64,000 bases of DNA, from positions 806,001 through 870,000 of the forward strand of contig NZ_CP120639.1 in the NCBI RefSeq assembly GCF_029537235.1, read 5' to 3'. Shown here in pieces: positions 10,121 to 18,747 of this stretch (within the stretch, counting starts at the first letter, position 1; the number at the start of each line of letters is the position of its first letter). The position numbers and the translations under genes were made by a program. This stretch comes from Rhizobium sp. 32-5/1. GTDB taxonomy: Bacteria > Pseudomonadota > Alphaproteobacteria > Rhizobiales > Rhizobiaceae. The notes under the pieces were generated by a model. The model did not search any database. It was not told the DNA's origin and saw nothing but the letters and a program-made list of their open reading frames with translations.

Positions 10121-11077
10121 TTATAACCGTTTGGGGATTGGCGCTGACTCCGGTATGAGGATTCGGCCGGACCAGATGCCGCGTTCAACCAGGGTTTCGA
10201 TGGTCGTCGCGATGATTTGGCCGGCAAATCGAGCAAGCCGTGGGACCGGCCTGTCCGTGGGATATGACATGATGAGCCTCCGCATTGGGACAGGATCAAC
10301 CAGAGGCGCTGCGCAAAGCGATCCTTTCCTCAACTCCTCATGAATGGGGGCCAGCGGAAGCACAGTGACGCCATGGCCACTGCGCACGAGAGATTTGAGC
10401 GTCGAATAGCTATCAGCTTCCACCTTGACGTTTAGAGTAATGCTCGCTTCCTGGGCGAGGCGATCGAGGATTATGCGCAGCCCATGGCCGACACTCGGTA
10501 ACAGCAGGCGATACCCTTCTAACAGGGAAAAGGAGACCGGAGTGTCCTGCGAAAGTCCCGAGTCGGCCGGACCGATGAGAAAGAGCGTTTCCTCAAGCAG
10601 AGGGTGAATGCGCAGGGTCCGGGCGCTCTTGGGGTCGTAGAGGATAGCGGCGTCGATTTCGCCTCTATGCAGCCAGTCGAGCAGGTAGCCAGAGTAGGCG
10701 CTAACGATTCTGAGTGTTGCCTCCGGATGCCGGGCTTTGAAGGCTGAGACCAGAGGCTCGGAGAGAATGTCCGAGGCAGTCGGTGGCATGCCAATAGACA
10801 CATGACCGCGCAACGGCGCGTCCACGTCGGACACGACCGCGCGGATTTCCTCCAGCTCGGCCATGATCCGCAGTGCATGACGCAGAACGTCCTGCCCCTG
10901 CTCGGTGACAATCATGCCGCGACCGTGCCGATCAAAGAGGCGAACGCTGAGTTCTTCCTCCAACAACCGTATTTGCCGGCTGAGCGCGGGTTGTGCGATG
11001 TGCATTCGGTCCGAAGCCTTCGAAAGGCTCCCGAGCTCAGCCACATGAATCAGGGTGCGTAATTGAGAAATGTCCAT
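10121..11077 (-). CDS. LysR-family transcriptional regulator
   Basis: About 318 residues. The winged helix-turn-helix covers residues 1-60 (MDISQLRTLIHVAELGSLS, QPALSRQIRLLEEEL, LFDRHGRGM), followed by a periplasmic-binding-like effector domain of about 220 residues. Two ATGs compete: 11086 and 11077; MDISQLRTL at 11077 matches usual family starts. It is divergent from the TPP decarboxylase operon across about 100 bp and precedes the acyl-CoA dehydrogenase operon on its own strand, so it could control both sides. It is clearly paralogous to the LysR gene at 26290 (shared SLSKASDR, AQPALSRQ, DWLHRG-IDAALIY). Effector unknown. Confidence 0.92.
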   Translation of the reverse strand: MDISQLRTLIHVAELGSLSKASDRMHIAQPALSRQIRLLEEELSVRLFDRHGRGMIVTEQGQDVLRHALRIMAELEEIRAVVSDVDAPLRGHVSIGMPPTASDILSEPLVSAFKARHPEATLRIVSAYSGYLLDWLHRGEIDAAILYDPKSARTLRIHPLLEETLFLIGPADSGLSQDTPVSFSLLEGYRLLLPSVGHGLRIILDRLAQEASITLNVKVEADSYSTLKSLVRSGHGVTVLPLAPIHEELRKGSLCAAPLVDPVPMRRLIMSYPTDRPVPRLARFAGQIIATTIETLVERGIWSGRILIPESAPIPKRL

Positions 11078-11086
11078 GCTATACAA

Positions 11087-11179
11087 TATCGCTATATCTG
11101 ATCGTTAAAAAGGGTCGATGTCGAAACATTTCCGTTAAGGCATACAAGGTCTATCAATAATCCTACAGGGAGGCGAACC
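11087..11179. promoter_or_regulatory. Divergent promoter region between LysR and TPP decarboxylase genes
   Basis: Short AT-rich gap between divergent genes, the usual place for a LysR operator. It holds CTATACAATATCGCTATAT-like repeats just upstream of the LysR start (about 11080-11100). The ribosome site AGGGAGG at 11167-11173 is 6 bases before the TTG start at 11180. The palindrome found ten times further right in this window is not present here, so this cluster appears to be under different control. Confidence 0.4.
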
Positions 11180-11738
11180 TTGGCTGCCGCTGAAATTTTA
11201 TCCGCTCAAAAAGGGCCGACGGCTCGGGACCTCGAAACCGATTGGCCTATCGAGCTCTATGAAACGCTCAGGGCTGCAGATGTCAGCCACATGTCCTACG
11301 TCCCCGACGCAGGTCATTCGACCCTGATCAGGCTTTTCAACGAAGATCCGAAGGTCGTCAGCAATGTCCTGACAACGGAAGAAGAAGGTATTGCCGTTGC
11401 TGCTGGAGCCTGGCTCGGCGGCAAGCGCAGCGTTGTTTTGATGCAGTCTTCCGGTGTGGGCAATTGCATCAACATGCTGTCTCTTCCGGTGCAAGCGCGC
11501 TTTCCCTGCTCCTCCTCGTAACGATGCGCGGCGAGTGGGACGAGTTCAATCCATGGCAGGTTCCAATGGGGCAGGCGACGCAAGCCTCACTCGAGGCGAT
11601 TGGCGTCAGAGTTCTGCGTGCAGAGACTGGTGCCGACCTTATTGAGACCGTGGAGCAGGCCGCGACGATGGCATACCAGGCTGACCAGCAGATCGCCGTT
11701 CTGATCGGCCAGCGCCTGCTCGGCAAAAGAAGTGGTAA
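11180..11738 (+). CDS. TPP-dependent 2-oxoacid decarboxylase, alpha subunit (sulfopyruvate/phosphonopyruvate decarboxylase-like), frameshifted
   Basis: Pyrimidine-binding half of a two-subunit thiamine diphosphate decarboxylase resembling ComD. Motifs: YVPDAGHSTLIRL, the TPP-activating glutamate in LTTEEEGIAVAAGAWLGG, and MQSSGVGNCINML. After residue about 108 the frame breaks; one extra C in the CCC run near 11504 restores LLLLVTMRGEWDEFNPWQ, a family-typical sequence. A second missing A in the AAAA run near 11725 would give the ending LLGKKKW and a stop at 11736-11738; without it the frame runs on to 11844 inside the beta gene. The start is TTG 11180 with AGGGAGG upstream. The product is about 186 residues. 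The substrate is unknown; the adjacent aldehyde dehydrogenase suggests an aldehyde product. Confidence 0.75.
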
Positions 11739-11743
11739 TCGAT

Positions 11744-12331
11744 ATGACTCTTTCGACGATGGACCGCCGCGCGGCGGCAAACAAGCTACTCGATGCACGG
11801 GACGGTGCGCTGGTGGTCACGGGACTTGGCTCCCCAAGCTATGATGTGCATATCGCCGGGGATCGGGACGACAATTACTATTTGTGGGGCGCCATGGGCG
11901 GGGCCGCATTGGTAGGCCTTGGACTGGCGCAGGCGCAGCCTGACAAGCGCGTAATGGTTATAACGGGTGACGGCGAGCAGTTGATGGCCTTTGGCGCGCT
12001 GGCGACCATCTCGGTCGCAAAACCGAAGAACTTCGACCTAATTGTGCTCGACAACCAGCATTTCGGGGAGACCGGCATGCAGTCGAGCCACACAGGTAGA
12101 GGCATTTCCTTCGACAAGGTGGCTGCCGCGGTTGGTTTTGCTCAAACCGCCGAACTCAGAACCCTTGAAGAGGTCGACAATCTGGCTCTCCAGCTGGCCA
12201 AGCCGGCGACAGGCCCACGTCTCTTCGTGCTCAAGATCGCGGCCGAGAACTTGCCGCGTTCGCTTCCGCCGCGTGACGCCGTTCACGTCAAGAACCGCTT
12301 CCGGGCTCACCTGGGGCTTGCAACCTGCTGA
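11744..12331 (+). CDS. TPP-dependent 2-oxoacid decarboxylase, beta subunit (ComE-like)
   Basis: Pyrophosphate-binding half of the decarboxylase, 195 residues, intact. The TPP motif GDGEQLMAFGALATISV ends about 30 residues later at LDNQHFGETG, fitting the GDG...N pattern. The N terminus MTLSTMDRRAAANKLLDAR is typical of the subunit. The open frame can start at GTG 11732, but ATG 11744 lies 5 bp after the restored alpha stop and matches relatives. It ends 7 bp before the aldehyde dehydrogenase. Together the pair would decarboxylate a 2-oxo acid to an aldehyde. The split-subunit form is typical of sulfopyruvate and phosphonopyruvate decarboxylases, but those substrates are not implied by neighbours. 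Confidence 0.83.
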   Translation: MTLSTMDRRAAANKLLDARDGALVVTGLGSPSYDVHIAGDRDDNYYLWGAMGGAALVGLGLAQAQPDKRVMVITGDGEQLMAFGALATISVAKPKNFDLIVLDNQHFGETGMQSSHTGRGISFDKVAAAVGFAQTAELRTLEEVDNLALQLAKPATGPRLFVLKIAAENLPRSLPPRDAVHVKNRFRAHLGLATC

Positions 12332-12338
12332 GGTTTGA

Positions 12339-13816
12339 ATGACGCTGCTCGGTTTTCAAAACACGGTCGCCGGGCAGCTCCAGCCTGCCCGAGCTACCTT
12401 TGAATCCTTCGATCCCTATACCGGCAAGGCATGGGCACTGATCCCGCGCGAGGGCGCATCGGAGGTTGATGCCGCCGTCGCTGCCGCGAAGGCGGCTTTC
12501 CGATCGCAGGCATGGGCTGGGCTTACGGCGAGCGGGCGAGGAAAGCTCCTCGTCCGTCTCGCCGATCTCATCGCGGCCAACGCTGAGCGCCTCGCGGCGA
12601 TTGAGACGCGCGACAACGGCAAGCTGATTTCCGAGACAACGGCTCAGTTACGCTACATTCCGGAGTGGTTTCGATATTTCGGGGGCTCGCGGACAAGGTT
12701 GAAGGTTCCGTCCTTCCGATCGACAAGCCAGGGATGTTTGCCTTTACCCGGCATGAACCTCTGGGCGTCGTTGCGGCTATCGCACCGTGGAATTCTCCAT
12801 TGATGCTGCTTACCTGGAAGCTCGCGCCGCTGCTAGCCGCGGGCAACACAGTCGTCGTCAAGCCGTCCGAACATACCTCTGCCTCTACCCTGGAATTCGT
12901 GAAGCTCTTTGCAGAAGCAGGTTTTCCGGCTGGTGTGGTGAATACAGTGACGGGTATGCCGCTCGATGTCGGCGTGCCGCTGGTCTCGCATCCCGACGTC
13001 GCCAAGATTGCCTTTACCGGTGGCGAACCCGGTGGGTTGGCGGTATATCGCGCCGCGGCGGAAGGGTTGAAGACCGTCACCCTGGAACTGGGCGGCAAAT
13101 CGGCCAATATCATTTTCGAAGACGCCAAAATCGAAAGCGCGGTCAACGGAGCGATCTCAGGCATCTTCGCTGCAAGCGGTCAGACATGCATCGCCGGCTC
13201 CCGACTCCTCGTACATCGCCGCATCCACGATCAGGTCGTCGACGGCGTGGTGAAGCTTGCGGCAAGCGCTCGCATTGGAAATCCCGCGCTTGCGGAAACG
13301 CAAGTGGGTCCGATAACGACGGAGGCTCAGCGCGAGAAAGTCCTTTCCTACCTGGATGTAGCCCGGGCCGAAGGCGCGCAATGTGTGCTTGGCGGTGGAA
13401 AGCCACAGGAGGGCGGGCTGCGTGATGGCTGGTTTGTGCAACCTAGCATTTTTACCGGTGTCAACAACGGCATGCGCATCGCCCGGGAAGAGGTCTTCGG
13501 TCCGATCCTCTCGGTGATCCCCTTCGATGATGATGAGGAAGCTTTCGCCATCGCTAATGACAGTCCTTATGGACTGGCGGCAGGGTTGTGGACCGCTGAT
13601 ATGGGGCGGGCACTGCGCGGCGCCGCCGCAATGGAAGCCGGCACGGTCTGGATTAATACCTATCGCGCCGTCAGCTACATGGCGCCTTTCGGTGGCTACA
13701 AGCGAAGCGGAGTCGGACGCGAAAGTGGTCAGGACGCCATCTACGCCTATCTGCAGACCAAGACAGTCTGGGTTGACACAGTTGGCAGTACCGCCAATCC
13801 CTTCGTGATACGATAG
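12339..13816 (+). CDS. NAD(P)-dependent aldehyde dehydrogenase, one frameshift
   Basis: About 492 residues once one G is added to the GGGGG run at 12681-12685, which joins PEWFRYFGG to LADKVEGSVLP. Motifs: APWNSPLMLLTWKLAPLLAAG (cofactor channel), VKPSEHTS, the catalytic glutamate in TLELGGKSANIIF, the catalytic cysteine in ASGQTCIAGSRLLV, and EEVFGPILSV near the C terminus. It oxidises an aldehyde to an acid. Placement 7 bp after the TPP decarboxylase genes suggests it takes the aldehyde they make. The NAD-binding loop reads FTGGEPGG rather than the common FTGS-T/S-x-x-G, a mild deviation. Frameshift probably artefactual. Confidence 0.87.
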
Positions 13817-13824
13817 GAGAGGGC

Positions 13825-14997
13825 GTGGCAAAATCATCCGAATCCGTCGTCGTAATCGGGGGAGCGATCGTCGGCAGTTCGATCGCCTATTTCCTGCGCG
13901 AGGTAGGCTTTTCGGGCGCAATCACCGTCGTTGAGCGTGATCCCACCTACCAGCAATCTTCAACCGCGCTTTCGGCTGCTTCAATCCGCACGCAGTTCGG
14001 CACGCCGGTTAATATCCATATGAGCCGGTTCGGGGCAGACTTCTTCCGCACGGTCAAGGATCGTTTCGGCAGTGCCGCCGATATCGGCTTTGTCGAGCGA
14101 GGATATCTTATTCTTGGAGGACCGGAGACGGTTGAGGTCCGACGGGCCGGTGTTGAGATGCAGCGCAGGGAGGGTGCTGACATCGCAGCTCTTTCTCCGG
14201 AGGAGGCAAAACGGCATTTTCCATGGCTCAATGTTGATGACCTTGGGGTTGCGACAACTGCCTGGCGCGACGAGGGTTGGTTTGATGCCTGGTCTCTCCT
14301 AACGCTCGTGCGCACATCAGCGCGCGATCGCGGCGTGACCTTCGTGAAAGGCCACGCTGAACATGTCGAGGTATCGGGAGAACGTGTTGTCAGTGTCAAG
14401 CTTTCTGATGGGACCCAGCTTCCGGCCGATTGGTGTGTGAACGCCGCAGGTGCCGCGTCGGCATCCGTTGTGCGCGGACTTGGGATTGAACTGCCCGTTT
14501 CTGCGCGAAAGCGCACGGTGTTCAGCATCAAGGCACCTTTGTCGAGGGATGGCTTTCCCATGCTGTTTGACACCTCCGGGGCGTGGATCCGCCCGGAAGG
14601 AGACGGGTTCATTTGTGGGATTGCGCCCAATGTCGAAAACGACCTCGATGCGACGGGCGATTTCGAGCCGGCCCATGACCTTCTGGAAGACGTGTTGTGG
14701 CCCGCACTTGCGCACCGCGTTCCGGCTCTGGAGCAGTTGCGCGTCGAACGTGCCTGGGCCGGCCACTACGAGGTCAATACGCTTGATCACAACGGAATTA
14801 TCGGTCCGCATGACGAAATTCCGAATCTTATATTTGCCACCGGCTTTTCCGGGCACGGCGTAATGCACGCGCCGGCGACGGGACGTGGCGTTGCCGAACT
14901 GGTCGCGCACGGTGAGTACACGTCGATCGATCTGTCGCCTCTTGGGTTCGGGCGTATCCGCTCTGGCACGCCGCTCCACGAGAGCGTGGTCTACTAA
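13825..14997 (+). CDS. FAD-dependent oxidoreductase, DAO family (sarcosine/dimethylglycine dehydrogenase-like)
   Basis: 390 residues, intact. A Rossmann FAD motif VVIGGAIVGSSIAYFL is at the N terminus, then ERDPTYQQSSTALSAASIRTQFG, and a C-terminal FAD-closing segment FATGFSGHGVMHAPATGRGVAELV. The start is GTG 13825, with AGGAGAGG 6-7 bp upstream and 8 bp after the previous stop. Family members oxidise amino acids, N-methyl amino acids or related amines; many bacterial relatives deliver electrons to ETF, and ETF-QO is encoded in the same gene run. A close paralog is at 36012-37189 (shared IRTQFGTP/IRQQFGTA and SGHGVMHAPA/SGHGMMHSPA). The substrate is unknown. Confidence 0.9.
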   Translation: MAKSSESVVVIGGAIVGSSIAYFLREVGFSGAITVVERDPTYQQSSTALSAASIRTQFGTPVNIHMSRFGADFFRTVKDRFGSAADIGFVERGYLILGGPETVEVRRAGVEMQRREGADIAALSPEEAKRHFPWLNVDDLGVATTAWRDEGWFDAWSLLTLVRTSARDRGVTFVKGHAEHVEVSGERVVSVKLSDGTQLPADWCVNAAGAASASVVRGLGIELPVSARKRTVFSIKAPLSRDGFPMLFDTSGAWIRPEGDGFICGIAPNVENDLDATGDFEPAHDLLEDVLWPALAHRVPALEQLRVERAWAGHYEVNTLDHNGIIGPHDEIPNLIFATGFSGHGVMHAPATGRGVAELVAHGEYTSIDLSPLGFGRIRSGTPLHESVVY

Positions 14998-15022
14998 CTG
15001 AACGCAGAAAAGGAGTGAAACA

Positions 15023-15796
15023 ATGAAACTGGCGGGCAAGATTGCTGTGATAACGGGCGGTTCAAGAGGGATCGGCCGTGCGACTGCCGAGCGTTTTCTG
15101 GCAGAAGGTGCAAAGGTCGTCATAGCATCCGTGGATGAAGCACGACTAAACGAAACCGCTAGAGAAATTGGCACGCCCGACGCGGTTCTGGTTGTCGCCA
15201 CCGACGTCGGCAAGAAAGATCAAGTCGAAGCTCTGATCAGCAAGGCGGTCGAGAGGTTTGGCCGCCTTGACATTATGGTCAACAATGCTGGCATTGCCAT
15301 GGTGCAGGATTTTCTGTCGGTGACAAAGGAAGACTACGATAAGGTTCTCGGCATCAACCTTGAAGGCGCTTTCTGGGGCACGCAGGCTGCCGCGCGACAG
15401 ATGATCTCCCAGGGTGGCGGCGGCGTGATTATCAACATGTCTTCAATCAATTCGGGTCTCGCCAATCCGAACGTTGCGACCTATGCCATTTCCAAGGGCG
15501 GCATGAACCAGATTACGGGCACAGCTGCGGTTGCATTTGCACCGCATGGCATTCGGGTCGTTGGCGTTGGTCCAGGTACGATCGATACCGAGATGGTCCG
15601 CGGTGATTTCGTATCGAACGCTGGCGACAAAGTGATACTATCGCGTACGCCACTCGGCCGGTATGGAAGGGCAGACGAGGTCGCTTCAGTCGTGGCGTTC
15701 TTAGCAAGCGACGATGCATCCTACATTACCGGTGAGACGATCTATCCGGATGGCGGCCGTCGCGTGCTGAACTACGTAATGCCTGAGAAGAACTAA
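15023..15796 (+). CDS. Short-chain dehydrogenase/reductase (SDR)
   Basis: 257 residues, intact classical SDR. The NAD(P) motif TGGSRGIGRAT is at residues 11-21, NNAG near 90, and the catalytic Ser-Tyr-Lys set is in MSSINSG and YAISKGG. The C-terminal tail SYITGETIYPDGGRRVLNY is characteristic of this subgroup. It is 25 bp after the FAD oxidoreductase and 4 bp before a VOC gene. A paralog at 38916-39704 is also tied to an FAD oxidoreductase and pxpBC, and a decayed copy of its 3' end lies before the second VOC gene at 20932. It interconverts an alcohol and a carbonyl; the substrate is unknown. Confidence 0.92.
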   Translation: MKLAGKIAVITGGSRGIGRATAERFLAEGAKVVIASVDEARLNETAREIGTPDAVLVVATDVGKKDQVEALISKAVERFGRLDIMVNNAGIAMVQDFLSVTKEDYDKVLGINLEGAFWGTQAAARQMISQGGGGVIINMSSINSGLANPNVATYAISKGGMNQITGTAAVAFAPHGIRVVGVGPGTIDTEMVRGDFVSNAGDKVILSRTPLGRYGRADEVASVVAFLASDDASYITGETIYPDGGRRVLNYVMPEKN

Positions 15797-15800
15797 GCAA

Positions 15801-16256
15801 ATGGCGGTTTTTGAGAAACTCCACCACATTTGTATCGTTGTTCATGACGTCGAAAAGACCGGTGCCTACTTCGCCAGTCTCGGTGTGGGTCCCTGGCAAG
15901 ACTATCCGCCATTGGCAGCGTACAAGGAACTGGAGGTACCCAGCGAAGAGTCGTTCAAGGGACTGAAGTTCAAATTCATCAATCTCGCAAACTTCCAGCT
16001 CCAGCTTTGCCAGCCGGGTCCGGAGGACGGTCCCCAGCGGCGCTTTCTCGATTCTCATGGGGAAGGTGTGTTCCATCTTGGCTTCGACGTTCCCGATTGC
16101 GACGAGGCGGAGGAAACCGGGCTGGCGCTCGGTCTTGCTTCACTGATGCGAGGCCGGCGCGACGATCGCAGCGGATTTACCTTTTTCGATACGGCCCAGA
16201 AGGCCGGCGTCGTGCTGGAGGTACGCTCAAGTCCGGTACCTGCTGGAAAGCGATGA
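15801..16256 (+). CDS. VOC-family protein (glyoxalase/methylmalonyl-CoA epimerase-like)
   Basis: 151 residues. It begins LHHICIVVHDVEKTGAYFASLGVGPW, the beta-alpha-beta start of the vicinal oxygen chelate fold, with the second module at GEGVFHLGFDVPDCDEAEE. Likely metal ligands are the first histidine pair, H in GVFHLGF, and a C-terminal glutamate (VLEV). This single-chain layout resembles methylmalonyl-CoA epimerase. It is 4 bp after the SDR, so translated with it. A paralog is at 20932-21384. The activity cannot be assigned: epimerase, isomerase or lyase roles are all possible. Confidence 0.82.
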   Translation: MAVFEKLHHICIVVHDVEKTGAYFASLGVGPWQDYPPLAAYKELEVPSEESFKGLKFKFINLANFQLQLCQPGPEDGPQRRFLDSHGEGVFHLGFDVPDCDEAEETGLALGLASLMRGRRDDRSGFTFFDTAQKAGVVLEVRSSPVPAGKR

Positions 16257-16265
16257 GCAAGAAAG

Positions 16266-16515
16266 ATGCGGTCAATCGATCTCAATTCTGACTTAGGTGA
16301 GGGCTTTCGGCCCTTGGCTTATGAGCGACGACGAGCGATTCTCGGTGTTGTCACTAGCGCGAATATCGCGTGCGGCGGCTTTCGGGCGTCGCCTCATTCC
16401 GCTGAAAGCTTATTCGATATGTGTACATAGCGACAATAGCGGTGCTTTCGCGATGGCCCGTCACATCCGGCAAGAGTTGGAGGCGGCTGGCATAGGAGTT
16501 CGTGCATTTTTGTAA
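16266..16515 (+). pseudogene. LamB/YcsF (5-oxoprolinase subunit A) remnant
   Basis: The first 30 codons read MRSIDLNSDLGEGF, then ILGVVTSANIACGG, the N terminus of LamB/YcsF proteins; the last 30 codons read YSICVHSDNSGAFAMARHI and EAAGIGVRAFL, the family C terminus. Roughly 170 central codons are missing. In addition there is one extra T near 16305 and one missing G near 16333. With such a deletion it cannot be functional, unlike the single-base frameshifts elsewhere. An intact pxpA is at 42009-42800 and could complement the pxpB/pxpC pair that follows. Confidence 0.82.
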
Positions 16516-16535
16516 TCGCTTAAGGAGCAGACGTG

Positions 16536-16826
16536 ATGACCAAGGGATATCTTATCGCGCAAGTTACCGTCACCAATTCGGAGGCGTACTTCAGGTATGC
16601 GAAAGCGGCGGGCGACCTTCTCAAAAACTATGGTGCTCGCCTCATCGTTGCGCCCGAGTCAGCCCTGATCAAGGAAGGAAGCCCCAAAGCCCGGACGGCA
16701 ATTTTCGAGTTCGAGAGCTTCGACAAAGCAAAGGAATTCTGGGACAGCCCGGAATATGCTGAAGCCAAGGTTTTGCGCTCTGGTGCCGCCGAGGCAGACT
16801 TCATCCTCATCGAAGGTGCCGACTGA
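16536..16826 (+). CDS. DUF1330-family protein
   Basis: 96 residues, a small dimeric ferredoxin-like alpha/beta protein. It begins MTKGYLIAQVTVTNSEAYFRY and ends in ADFILIEGAD; FEFESFDKAKEFWDSPEY is the conserved core of the family. The start is ATG 16536, with AAGGAG about 10 bp upstream. It lies between the broken pxpA and pxpB, co-directional with both. Function of the family is not established; proteins of this fold often act as monooxygenase-like or isomerase-like domains, but nothing here shows which. Confidence 0.82.
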   Translation: MTKGYLIAQVTVTNSEAYFRYAKAAGDLLKNYGARLIVAPESALIKEGSPKARTAIFEFESFDKAKEFWDSPEYAEAKVLRSGAAEADFILIEGAD

Positions 16827-16827
16827 T

Positions 16828-17540
16828 TTGACTGCCGACGCCGCTTCCTCTGTGTCCGAAATCCCCCTCGATACCGACCGGTCGCAGGGCACGCCCTGCT
16901 CGTCGAATTCGGTGAGATAATAGATGAGCGGATTCATAGGCAGGTCCTCAGGTTGGACGCTGCTTTGAAGGTCACTCAATTCGACGGATTTGTCGAGGCG
17001 GTGCCAGCGTATGCGAGTGTACTAGTCTGTTTCGACCCTCTCGTGACGGACCACCAGAGGGTTGAAACGGCCCTATCGAATCTCATTGCTAATAACGTAC
17101 CAAATGTTGGCTCGGTCTCGCTACGTGAAGTTGAAGTCTGCTACGATGCCGACCTCGGGAGCGACCTCGCTTCCGTCGCAGAGGCAACCGGGATTTCAGC
17201 CGAGGAGGTCGTCAACGCCCATCTTGCTGGGGACTACAGCGTCTTTATGTATGGCTTTGCGCCGGGCTATGCCTACCTCGCTGGCGTTCCTCAACCAATC
17301 CAGCTTCCTCGTAAACAAGCCGCAGTTCGAGGCGTTGCCGCTGGCAGCGTCCTCATCGCCGGTCCGCAATGCCTTGTCTCTACTTTGAACATGCCAACGG
17401 GTTGGTGGATTATCGGCCGCTCCCCGACGAAAATCCTCGATCCTTCATCAGAAAATCATCCGTTCCTTTTCGACGTCGGTGACCGCGTGCGATTTCGCCG
17501 CATCTCGCGCGCTGAGTTCGAAGCGAGTAGTCGCTCATGA
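16828..17540 (+). CDS. pxpB: 5-oxoprolinase subunit B / KipI-like carboxyltransferase domain 1, one frameshift
   Basis: AHS1-type protein (allophanate hydrolase subunit 1 domain, as in urea carboxylase and PxpB). The main frame contains GHALLVEFGEIIDERIHRQVLRL, YASVLVCFDP, FMYGFAPGYAYLAGVP and a GWWIIGRSP ending. The N terminus (TTG 16828, LTADAASSVSEIPL) is in another frame; one extra C near 16869 gives EIPLRYRPVAGHALL and about 237 residues. Stop and start overlap with pxpC by 4 bp. PxpB and PxpC together with PxpA hydrolyse 5-oxoproline with ATP; in urea carboxylase the same two domains form the carboxyl-transfer unit. A paralog is at 38230-38919. Confidence 0.83.
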
Positions 17541-18597
17541 CCGAAGCTGTTTTATCCGTCAACTTCGCAGGCCCTCATGTTGCTGTCCAGGACGCTGGGC
17601 CCCGTGGCTACATGCGTTTTGGCGTACCCGCGTCCGGACCAATGGACCGCGCCTCTTTCGCTGCGGCAAACCTCTCCCTCGGTAATCCCCAAACCCACCC
17701 CGCCGTTGAAATCTCGATGGGGGGCTCGTATTGGATTGTGTTTCCGGAGTTGTGACCTTTGCCGTTGCAGGCGGAGGGTTCATCATAGACCACGCCGACA
17801 GGAAAGTTGGATCGTGGACGGTTGCCACCCTAAGTGCCGGAGAGAGGCTGGCGATACGGCCCGGGCACTGGGGCAGCTGGACCTACCTCGCCTTTGCCGG
17901 CAATCTCGCAACAAAGACTTGGCTGGGAAGTTCGTCCACGCATGCGCTATCCGGATTCGGCGGCGGTCGCCTCACAACGGGGCAGACGGTCACCGTGAGC
18001 GATGCCAAGGTGCGAGATGATCGGCTCGGCGCAATTCCGTGCCCAGTCACAGCACGCCCCCGTTCAGAATTACACGTAGTCCTTGGGCCGCAGGATCGGT
18101 TCTTTTCAGAAGAAATGATCTCGAAGTTTCTGTCCACCCCGTTTCGTCTAACCGATGCTTACGACCGTATGGGGGTTCGCTTGCAAGGACCACCGTTGAC
18201 GCCGAACGCTCCGCTTGACATGCCATCCGAGGCGATTGTACGGGGTTCCATCCAGGTGGCTGGCGACGGGGTCGCCACTATTCTTCTGGCTGATCATCAG
18301 ACGACCGGTGGCTACCCAAAAATCGCCACTGTCCTCGACACGGATCTCGACGCCTTCGTGCAACTCAGGCCGCGCGACATGGTGGCGTTCAAAGCAGTTA
18401 CACCACAGCTGGCAAATGAGCACAGCCGGATGCGAGCAGCCACCGCCGCTCGTTACTTCGCAGCGATCGCAACCGCCCGCGGCACACTGGAACAACGTTT
18501 GATGAGCGACAATCTCATTGACGGGGTAGTTGATCCGACCCCCGATGGGGACGCTGACATTAACGACGTAGGCAAGTCAGCCAATCGTGTCGCCTAA
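17537..18597 (+). CDS. pxpC: 5-oxoprolinase subunit C / KipA-like carboxyltransferase domain 2, one frameshift
   Basis: AHS2-type protein, about 353 residues after adding one G to the GGGGGG run at 17719-17724, which joins VEISMGG to LVLDCVSGVV. Motifs: VQDAGPRGYMRFGVPASGPMD near residue 18, LRPRDMVAFKAV near the C terminus, and the conserved LLADHQTTGGYPKIATV. It is the partner of PxpB, with ATGA overlap. A paralog at 37262-38233 has the same GGYPK and DGGRRGHLDIGV-type features. The extra 30 residues at the C terminus (after ATARGTLEQRL) are acidic and not shared with the paralog. Confidence 0.85.
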
Positions 18598-18747
18598 GCG
18601 CTTGTCGGCAACGATTAGTTTTGGTTGACGTCGCCCGCGACCTGAGGGGCGATGGAATGGCTGTTGAGATGCTGCGCACGTCAATGGTGTTACTGTCTGT
18701 GCCGCCAGTGGGGCGCGCCAGGCAGTCTAACGAAGGAACGATTCAAA

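Noticed and set aside
16828..18597. KipI/KipA sporulation-kinase regulators
   Set aside because: Those names come from Bacillus; there is no sporulation context here, and the pxpA remnant and SDR neighbours point to lactam metabolism.
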